In this document: positions 10,942 to 18,830 of the stretch, one piece after another
Layout of the letters: every line of letters begins with the position of its first letter
Numbering within the stretch: the first letter of the stretch is position 1
Assembly: GCA_963969395.1 (NCBI GenBank)
Contig: OZ017803.1
Location: forward strand, 14,260,001-14,324,000
Source of the DNA: Pseudoscleropodium purum
Taxonomy: Eukaryota; Streptophyta; Bryopsida; Hypnales; Brachytheciaceae
DNA length: 64,000 bases
Direction: 5' to 3'
Translations under genes and position numbers: made by a program
The notes under the pieces: generated by a model
What the model was told of the DNA's origin: nothing
Databases searched by the model: none
Seen by the model: the letters and a program-made list of their open reading frames with translations, nothing else

Positions 10942-11537
10942 TCGGTTTCCTACAGAACAATACAATTGAATTCTCAATACACTCACACTATGCACCTTCA
11001 CTTTGTGCATCCACTGTATCGACTGCCAGCCGATACAACCTCTCAGTCCCTAAACCCTACCGTTGGAAGACATTTCTAGAAATTCCTAAGTCGGTTTCCT
11101 ACAGAACAATACAATTGAATTCTCAATACACTCACACTATGCACCTTCACTTTGTGCATCCACTATATCGGCTACCAGCCAATACAACCTCTCAGTCCCT
11201 AAACCCTACCGTCGGAAGACATTTCTAGAAATTCCTAAGTCGGTTTCCTACAGAACAATACAATTGAATTCTCAGTACACTCACACTATGCACCTTCACT
11301 TTGTGCATCCACTATATCGGCTACCAGCCAATACAACCTCTCAGTCCCTAAACCCTACCGTCGGAAGACATTTCTAGAAATTCCTAAGTCGGTTTCCTAC
11401 AGAACAATACAATTGAATTCTCAATACACTCACACTATGCACCTTCACTTTGTGCATCCACTGTATCGGCTGCCAGCCGATACAACCTCTCAGTCCCTAA
11501 ACCCTACCGTCGGAAGACATTTCTAGAAATTCCTAAG
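10942..11537. repeat. Four tandem 149-bp repeats, each with one palindrome
   Basis: The unit starts TCGGTTTCCTACAGAACAAT at 10942, 11091, 11240 and 11389 and ends at 11537. Units are nearly identical and each holds one palindrome copy. On the minus strand each also repeats the splice-acceptor-like CTGTAG and a GAAACCG exon start that the ParB-like gene uses at 10949, so the array looks like duplication of an intron end plus the start of an exon. Confidence 0.9.
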
Positions 11538-12060
11538 TCAACCGTCCCGGGATCATATCGGCTGCCAGCCGACATAGCTTAAGCTCAGGCTCCTAGTGAG
11601 TGCTGCAATGTATGTCGGCTGCCAGCCGATATAGCAAGTAATAGGTGCCTCAGAATCTCAATGGCTATCCTATATGATATAGTAAATGACAGTGTATCGG
11701 CTGGCAACTGATACATGTAGTGAAAAGTACCTCTCAGTCGCCAAATCGGAGGACACCATCGCCAATGGACTCTATCGCTTATCGGCTGCTGAAGATGACT
11801 TGTCGGCTGCTGAAAAAACACGCTTGCCTTGCTCTCCTTCACTGTCGGCTGGCCAGAAATGCGTATCGGCTGCGCTAGGATGTATCGGCTGCTGCTTTGC
11901 TTTGCGAGGGGATGTCAGCTGCAAGCCGGATTGAAGGAGGGAGAATGGCAGAGTGAGAGTGAGTGAGGCTGAGAGTGAGTGAGAGTGAGTAACAGAGAGA
12001 GAGCAGGAGACGCAAATGGCAAATGAGAGAAAATGAAAGTGGCCAGGGGTGTATACCTCC
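11538..12060. repeat. Cluster of palindromes and half-sites
   Basis: Full copies lie at 11556, 11613 and 11695, then a run of half-sites (TATCGGCTG or TGTCGGCTG) at 11780-11890. A GAGTGAGAGTGAGT-rich tract follows at 11950-12005. No convincing gene; short minus-strand frames may be 5' leader of the ParB-like gene. Confidence 0.6.
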
Positions 12061-13042
12061 TAAACCCTCGGCTGCCAGCTGGTAGGCGCAATCATGACAA
12101 ACCGAGTCCGTTCTTCCATAAATTTCATCCATCGCAGGTTTTCATCCGTTAGCATGTACTCCACATCCAGCAAAGTACATGGAAGTTACGAACACTCATT
12201 GCAGAGATGCGTACGTTTCCCAACACAATCTCCCGATGCACGGACTTGTCTCTCTTGCAATCACCACAACTTCATCCTCTTCCAGATTCAAATTTCAGGC
12301 GCCAAATTCAGTTTCAGGCTTGTTCACCTAGGATCAGATCTTGGAGGACTTCCATTTTCATTTTCATTTGCCCCACACACGCACTCAGAGCGTCCAAGAA
12401 CCGTCAGGGAATTGCAGTGGCTTGTTGTGGAATGTTTATGAGGGATGCAACGTGACAGGGAATTCAATAGACCTCAGTTCAGTGCAGCATTGAGTAGTCT
12501 CCGGGTTCAGGAAGCGCTCTTCGATAGTTGTTATTTGGCGTTTAGGCTTACGTAGGATTTGCAGTGGGATTTGAATTGCTCCAAGCTACATTTGAATTGC
12601 AGTAGGATTCTAATTGCAGTAGTAGTCAAGAGCATTCTCGGAAATTAGTTGCCTGACAGAGGTTCAAGATTTCCTATTCGGTTGCACATGTGTTTCCATT
12701 TCATTATTTTTACTGGTCAGAGCATCTGTGGACAATGCCTAGATCATAGGAAGCACAAAATCTAGCTTCGTGCATGATCCCCAAAGTTCTAGCTGTACAG
12801 TCCTGCCTCTATGCTTTGCCGTACGGACAGTGGTATCGGCTACCAACCAATACCAATTTTTGTACCAGGAAGGTCGTGAAGCACCAGGTACATAGACGTA
12901 TCGGCTGCCAACCGATACCAATTTCTGTACCAGGAAGGTCGTGAAGCACCAGATAGACAGACGTATCGCCTGCCAGCCGATAAGGTCATCACGGGTCTGA
13001 CAGAGATTCCGACATTGTGGGTTCTGACTCCGATTTCAAATC
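12061..13042. promoter_or_regulatory. Divergent intergenic region of the element
   Basis: It lies between the minus-strand genes and the plus-strand DUF7869 gene, so it probably holds promoters for both. Only short chance frames are present. A minus-strand ATG at 12132 followed by a GT after about 25 codons could be a first exon of the ParB-like gene, unproven. Near the plus gene, palindromes recur every 65 bp. Confidence 0.45.
12834..12983. repeat. 65-bp tandem repeat upstream of the DUF7869 gene
   Basis: Palindromes at 12834, 12899 and 12964 are spaced 65 bp apart. The intervening CAATTTYTGTACCAGGAAGG and GTCGTGAAGCACCAG segments are repeated twice. It ends 60 bp before the start codon at 13043. 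Confidence 0.85.
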
Positions 13043-16000
13043 ATGAGTGGATCTGATGACTGGACATCGGGTGCGAGTCTTATTGAGGCATTCACGAAAA
13101 ATGGAGGCTTGGGAAGACTGAGAATGCAGAAGGGAGTTGTTGTGGCTCTTACACTGGAAGGATTATACTACTCCGGAAGGGCGGTCGTAGAAAGGGTGGT
13201 GAGCCACAATCCCTACCTCGTACGCGTTCATGTCCTAGACGTTCCAAATAACCTCGATATGCCTCTTCCGTTTCCTGAGGGAGACATGGTGTTCCTGCGA
13301 CACTGTCCGGGAAGGTCAATCGTGTGGGAGGCAGAGAACATCTATCCCCATGCAGAGTCTGAAGGGTCTTCTTCTGCTGGTGTCGGCCGGCAGCCGATAC
13401 AAGTGGTCACAGATGAAAAACCCATACAACAATTCCTGTCACTCACTATCAATATGGATGTCTCACTACTGCAGACTGTGGGCACGGATTTGTTGTATAC
13501 TGGTGTAGGTACAATTGTACAATGCTCTCCGAAGGGTTACTGGGAAGGCTTTCGCGTTCCACACAACTTCTTCCTCGTTGTGAAGCTACTGCACATCGTC
13601 GATGATTTCCAGGATCAGAGTGCTTATTACGAGATTCCTGAATTCATGACACTCAAACGTTGTGTTGGATTCAAAATACTCTGGAGTGGTTATAAGGTCA
13701 GACCAATCGAGACCTCCGTCCCAATAACCAAGGTTGTCGGCTGCCAGCCGACAGGAGAACCTGCGACCCATTTCATGCAGGCTCAAGTCGATGGTAACTA
13801 CGAGAGTGGTGGGAGTTCGAACGATGTACAGGTAGAATTATGTGATCCGAGAACACAGCGAGTACTTCCTACTGCATCAAATGAAGACGAGCGAGATGAT
13901 AGGCTCTATTCGTCCGACGATGACAACCGCGAGTCTGCAGAGGATCACCGCGATGTTCATGGTTACAGTACCTCTGGCACTGCCGTGTCCAACACAAGTG
14001 TTGCTAACAGCATGGAGCATTCGGACGCGTTTAGAGCTGATACTCAAAGTGGAGATAATGGCCATCCGGATGGAATGCAAGCTGGGCTTCCATTCCAAGA
14101 TAGACCGCTCTAGAGAAATCAATACTGTGAACTTCTCAATGACGACTTCTCGGTTCTCAAAAGAGCCATGATCCAGGTCTGCCTACCAGATGAGGCCTGC
14201 GATGATGGCGTCCTAGGCGACACGGATGTCGGGGTCATGTTCGTATTGGACAATGACGAAATGCAAATGACAACCATGCGCTGGAGGCTCACACACACAA
14301 GGTTGGAGGGTGGAAGGCTACTATCTGAAATTGTCACGCTCTACTCAGAGGCTGCTCTATTGAATGAGTCGGACGATAACAGAATGCAGGGGGTACCGAG
14401 GAATCCATACCACTCTGTGCGTAGAAGGGTGATTCCCAAGGATGACGAAAGCCAATCCAGGCTGCAAATGAAGACCTCGGAGACGGAGGTACGTAAGGTT
14501 AGCTCACAGAAGTGCTGTAAGCTCAAATGCTGCCAGACATTTCCCTAGGAGGACACGAGGTCTATACGACGAAAGTTCTTCGCTTGCACATTCGAGAGTA
14601 GGAGGGAGGTAGCGTATGCGGTGCAGAGTCAGCTTCATGCAGGGGTTATTCCAGGAAAAAAATTCATTACTCTTGCAAATATAGACGTCTGCGAGAACGC
14701 ATGGTATATCATTCACGGGGTATCGAGGTCGGCCTATCATGTTTACAAGGCTGTGGCCGTGGGAGGATCCGTTAACGGCTCGCATGGAAATGCGGGGGCC
14801 CGACGGCCACGGCCACAAACAATCCAAGCTCAAGCAACCCTCAAAACAATCATCGACGACAATGCTGACAAAATGCCAAACGAGTTCAGAATGGTTGGAA
14901 ATAAACGCGTCGACAATCTCAAGGTCCTCCCCTTTGCAATGAATTGGGATCACATGCGCAAACAAATCAATTATGTAAGTCCATCATCTGCCTCTTCGTC
15001 TACAGTAGAATAGTCTTTTATCGGCTGCCAATCGATACAATCATGTCTGGACTTTGAATGTAGAAGCCATTGATCTTTCCTTTCTATAGGCCGTCATTTG
15101 CAGTTCTGTCGGCTGCCAGCCGATACAACTCTATAGTCTTCCATGGAAACTCATCCATGAAGTCATGTTCTTTAGGTCAATGGAATATGCAATATGAAGC
15201 CGGTCTCGCAGTCTGCTATCAGCCGCCTTCGGAATGCTCATTTCAAAAACGTAGAGGTCAAGGCCGTAGGGAGCAATTTCTCAAAATGCACAGAATGTGA
15301 CTTCCTGGTAGAGTTCATTGCAAAGTATCCAAGAGGTTGTGATGAGTGGCAGGCCCTGGTCGACGACAGAGAGAGACATCTCAATTACCAGAGCGCTTGT
15401 AGAAATGTATACAGTGGATGGACCGCGCAGTTGGTGCAAAATCCATCAGAGTTCCTCTGCATTATTCATGACAAAATGGACACCACAAAGACTGCCATTC
15501 CAAGGATGCAACGCATCACCAAGGCCACCGCAGGGCTAGGGCAAATACCAATCTCGTGTACTGGAATGCTCACACATGGACATGGAGATGGCACGTATGC
15601 ACATTACTCCACATCACTCTGGCCTGGGGATTCAAATTTCACAATTTCGTCCATCTGCAAGGTCCTCAGGGCCCTAGAACTACCACCTGTTCGGGAGTCC
15701 AAGATCCTCTTCTCGACTCCACCGCTAAACACCTTCTTCGAGGCTCTACTTCATGGGAAATCGAGATGCAACTTGTCAATCCCGCAGGCCTCGGACATGG
15801 TGATCGACGCAACGAGACCAAGACGACCTCAGGTCCCACTTCCGAGGAAACTGTTCTTGCAACTCGACAATTCAACAAAGGACAACAAAAATCGATTCCT
15901 CATGGCTTTCTGCTCACTGCTCACTGCCAGGCGCATATTCAAGGAAGTTTCAGTGGGGTTCCTTATTGTCGGGCATACGCACGAGGACATTGATGCGCAC

Positions 16001-17194
16001 TTCAGTTATCTCTCTAAACTGATCAAAAGGAAGAACACATACGTACTTACAGATCTCATGAAGGCGTTCATGGATTCACAGAAGACTATAGCCTTCATTC
16101 CGGAGTTCGTGCAAGAAGTGGCGGACTTCAAATCATACTTCAAGGGCTTCTATCATGATGGGGTGAACAAAATCATCGGGCTCGGAGATAAACACCTCTT
16201 CAAGTTCTATGTCGTGAAGGATGGTGTGGATCGTGGATGGCCAGTCATGAGGTACAAGCTCAGGGCCACAGATTCTTCGTAGCTGCCTCTTGGCACACCT
16301 GTCAAAATGTGGACAGCGGACGAAAATGGACAACCCAATATTCCACAGGGGGACCCTCGACCTGTGCCTTTCAAGGCACTCTGGGGGAATGTGGACATTA
16401 ATACCAGAAGGCGAAATGCAGAAAAAGAAGTCGCAAGGGCTACAGAGTGCAATGAGAAACAGACATTCATCAAAAACGGAATAGCAAAGTTCATTGAGTT
16501 CTGGAAATCGGGAATGGCCAGAGATAGACGGTACGCACAGGAAATGGCAGGCTGTGTGGCTTACTGGGAAAGAATTCAATCGGAGATCAATTCGGCGCTG
16601 CCTCAAACTCCTACATTGCTTCAAGAAGGATTATGGCCGCTCTCTGACTAGACAAGAGATCACACGTCGACTTTTGTAGACAAAGGGGCGGAGGAGAATT
16701 ATTCAGTAGACACCACTCTGGAGGACGAAGGGGATCCCACTCCATACTGCGGACCTGCGAAGGACAGGCCGCGCTTGAGATTCAATCCATTCAGGGATGT
16801 TCTGCTCGGAGACTTTGTTCTTTGTCGACCATGTCACAACAATCATTTGCCTGTCTGGCTAGGATGGGTACTCCAATGTGTGGACATGTCTCTGGGGCTC
16901 ACGTATGGTAATTTTAAAATTGAATGGTGGACTCCGATGAAAGCCAAGAGGGAGTCAAAAGCGCTCATTGTGAGGGAGTGCTGGACCTGAAGATGGCACA
17001 AGGAACTCTGTCTTCCGCAGATGGTCCATGTCAACATTGTCTTGTACTCGCACAGAATGCCCTCGCACGCAAAGAAAGGACCTCCCACATCTCATGTCAT
17101 CCCGGAGGCATCCGTTGCTGCTGCTATTGCGAATCTGGAGGCCGCGGGGGCAGCTTTGGACAGAGATGCAAACGAGGGCGGAGAAGATTACTGA
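13043..17194 (+). pseudogene. DUF7869-type DDE transposase-like protein
   Basis: Two exons, 13043-14974 and 15176-17194, joined in phase 0 across a 201-nt intron. About 1,316 codons lie in one uninterrupted frame except for stops TAG 14111, TAG 14546, TAG 16280, TAG 16649 and TGA 16988. The second exon has the DUF7869 pattern: SKCTECDFL (Cys pair), CIIHDKMDTTKTAIP (near 15460), LFLQLDNSTKDNKNR (near 15860) and FLIVGHTHEDIDAHFS (near 15965). The acidic residues in the last three have the order expected of an RNase H-like DDE core; that reading is inference. The N-terminal 640 residues are mostly unrecognised, with an acidic Ser-rich stretch. Two palindromes are coding (13381, 13735), both read as V-G-x-Q-P. 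This is the best candidate for the element's transposase. Now non-functional unless the stops are bypassed. Confidence 0.8.
14975..15175 (+). repeat. 201-nt intron with two palindromes
   Basis: Donor GTAAGT, acceptor TTCTTTAG, phase 0. Palindromes lie at 15019-15038 and 15107-15126. It is about twice as long as the element's other introns and holds twice as many palindromes. Confidence 0.75.
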
Positions 17195-17865
17195 CATATC
17201 GCCTTGGACCTATCGGTTGCTAGCCGATACAATAGTTTAGCTATGGAGTTGTGTCACCATCACATTGCTAGACGGATCCGAGTCCTCGCTGCAGGTGTCG
17301 GCTGCCAGCCGATACTAAGGGCTTCGCTACATGTCAATCGCATGGTTCTTGAACAGGATGTTTTCACTTCAGGATGATTACATGCATATCCACAATATTT
17401 ACTCATTTGTGGATGTGCCTTCATATCTTTTAGGGTGTGCCTTCATATCTTATAGGTTGTGACTATAAGTCTTATGACTAGTCAGTTTTGACATTTTTAA
17501 TATGTATCCGTTGGCTGCTAACAAATCACATTTATTTGAATCTCCTATGGGGACCATGTTACAACTGTTTTATCTTCAGTGCACAGGCGATTTGCTCATT
17601 TCTCTATCTTTCTTGTTCGTTGTCCTGCTTTTTGGTTTTGCGCACTTTACTGTGCTGTCTTATCAGCTGCCAGCCTATATATCAATGGGCACGGGATGGG
17701 TGCACAGTCATAGGCACCGGTTCTGCTATTGCATAGAAACCAGTTCAAAATACAACAATCCACTTTTTTTTTGTACCCTCGGTTCTTCTGAACAAGGTGT
17801 GGGTGGACTGCCGACACTTTTTAATCATTTGAAGCATGTTCTCTACCTTTTTTAATGTGGCTATG
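17195..17865. repeat. Right subterminal non-coding region
   Basis: Palindromes at 17211 and 17296 lie just 3' of the DUF7869 frame, with a worn copy at 17661. The phrase TGTGCCTTCATATCTT is repeated at about 17414 and 17436. No gene seen. Confidence 0.65.
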
Positions 17866-17916
17866 GACTATGAATTTGTCCATAATTTGTGCAATTGTCC
17901 ATAATTAGTTAAATAT
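17866..17916. repeat. Right terminal inverted repeat
   Basis: Inverted partner of 4324-4355. It contains TTGTCCATAATT twice, so it is 19 bp longer than the left end through an internal duplication. Confidence 0.8.
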
Positions 17917-17926
17917 AGGTTCATAA
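17917..17926. repeat. Right target-site duplication
   Basis: AGGTTCATAA, matching AGGTCATAA at 4311-4319 with one extra T. On the minus strand it supplies the codons around the NDYD break in the kinase. Confidence 0.75.
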
Positions 17927-18830
17927 TCATTCTATAAATGACCTTCAAATGGAAGTTTGCCAGTCAAGATCTCATAGCAAGTCATTCCATAACTATAAAT
18001 ATCCACTGCTTTGGTGAATAATTCCATCTTTGTACTCACAGTCCTATACTTGCAAGCTTCCAATATTTCAAGGGCTCTCCAAAACCTTGTGCCCACAACT
18101 CTAACAGGACATTCAAAGTCTGCTACAATGAAACATCCTTTCCTTGCTAAGAGTACATTAGAGGCTTTGATGTCCCTAAGAACAATGCCTTGATTATGTA
18201 GTTGATTCATTCTGAATGCAACTTCATACATGGCTTCTAGAGCCTCTTCATTTGAAAATGGCCCTTCATTGTTTGACCTTGTCAACATTCGATTAGTTAT
18301 CATATTCTATAGATCTTCTTTTTCTTTGATCATTAGAAAAGCGAACCTCCCATCTTCCAACAATGTTTCACCAATCACATCACAATAGAATCTTACTTGC
18401 AAAGGCAATCCAAGCTTGTAGCGATTCATTCCAATTGCATGGTTCTCCAACATTCCTTGTGGCCATTGTGATTGCAAATGGCACAAGAAAGTCCCCTTCT
18501 TGAACACCTTCAAGACATGTTCATTACCATTTATTAGATCATGTTCATAATTTCTTGGGTTATACCACTTTACTTGCACTTCATAAACCTCTGCTTGCCC
18601 ACCCTTGGCAAACTTCTCACCCATCACCAATGCACCCAAACTACCTTCACCTTCACCAAAGGTATGAAAGAAACTCCTCCAAGTGGAATGTGCTTGCAAG
18701 CTCTTGAAAACCTCCATGTTGCTTAGTTCTGCCACTTCATTGTTAGAGTCAAAGTCTCCCAATTGACTCCAATGGGACTTGGACTTTCTGATAATTTTCT
18801 CAATACTAGTGGCATGACTTGCCTACTCCA
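17917..18830 (-). pseudogene. Protein kinase pseudogene, 5' part
   Basis: The minus-strand frame from about 18810 reads through a nucleotide-binding region (GEKFAKGGQAEVYEV), a lysine strand (HVLKVFKKG), a catalytic loop LRDIKASNVLL (usual HRD changed to LRD), VADFE in place of DFG, WRALE in place of the APE motif, and DIYSYGMTCYEILTGKLPFEGH. It then breaks at the 13.6-kb insertion. TAG codons interrupt it at 18307-18309 and 17932-17934. The remainder of the C-lobe is at 4319-3681. DFE in place of DFG is, as I recall, usual in a plant kinase subfamily with GGQAE loops; the changed HRD and APE motifs and the stops indicate a dead gene. The start is unclear; a TAG lies upstream of residue SHATSIEK. 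Confidence 0.8.

Larger units (their letters stand above)
7155..10949 (-). pseudogene. Multi-exon element gene with a ParB/sulfiredoxin-like domain
   Basis: Exons by GT-AG joins that keep one frame: 10949-10115, 10000-9521, 9408-8095 and 7988-7155. All three introns are phase 0. The second exon holds YIIGGQHTVTACREL, followed by FEVIPVF and a conserved-looking NALNLN. This fits the ParB/Srx nuclease-like fold, where GERRxRA or DGxHR sits at the same place. N-terminal to it is a basic stretch (KPKRKAKARDD). The long third exon is unrecognised. The C-terminus is low-complexity, Pro/Ser/Arg-rich, and contains one palindrome read as protein (7383-7402). Four in-frame stops break it: TGA 10124, TAG 9830, TAG 8218, TGA 7632; no frameshift was found. 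First exon(s) upstream of 10949 are not resolved. The ParB call is by motif only. Confidence 0.6.
4363..17680. repeat. Dispersed 19-bp palindrome family
   Basis: Consensus TATCGGCTGSCAGCCGATA, usually followed by C. Copies start near 4363, 4554, 4747, 4923, 5681, 6037, 7001, 7383, 8022, 9451, 10043, 11017, 11166, 11315, 11464, 11556, 11613, 11695, 12834, 12899, 12964, 13381, 13735, 15019, 15107, 17211, 17296 and 17661. Half-sites or worn copies lie at 11780, 11801, 11843, 11864, 11883, 11913 and 12063. Outer bases vary as TATC or TGTC. Some copies change both arms together (7383, 10043, 13735), which suggests the dyad itself matters. All lie inside 4320-17916. As RNA, each could form a 7-bp stem with a 5-nt UGSCA loop. 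Confidence 0.92.
4320..17916. mobile_element. 13.6-kb DNA transposon with inverted ends and dispersed palindromes
   Basis: The ends are inverted copies of ATATTTAACTAATTATGGAC (from 4324 on the left; ending at 17916 on the right), flanked by a 9-10 bp host duplication. Joining the flanks recreates a continuous kinase motif, so the boundaries are good to a few bases. The interior is less AT-rich than the flanks. It carries a plus-strand DUF7869-type transposase-like gene (13043-17194) and, divergently, ParB-like and FCP1-like coding regions on the minus strand (4956-10949). About 30 copies of the palindrome TATCGGCTGSCAGCCGATA occur inside it and none were seen elsewhere in the window. The TSD length resembles Mutator-type elements (8-11 bp), but the transposase-like protein is not a MULE protein. 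Internal stop codons show this copy is not autonomous now. Confidence 0.88.

Noticed and set aside
10942..11537. CRISPR-like array
   Set aside because: Units are identical head to tail over 149 bp with no unique spacers, and this is plant nuclear DNA; it is a tandem duplication.
12094..12441. Open frames between the divergent element genes
   Set aside because: Composition is not protein-like and no family features are visible; more likely promoter sequence.
13043..17194. Alternative genetic code or programmed readthrough at the TAG/TGA codons
   Set aside because: Nuclear plant genes use the standard code, the kinase and hAT pseudogenes show the same pattern, and mutation at methylated CAG and CGA explains it more simply.
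4320..17916. Classing the element as Mutator, CACTA or Helitron
   Set aside because: The TSD fits Mutator but no MULE transposase was seen; ends do not start CACTA; Helitrons lack TIRs and a TSD.
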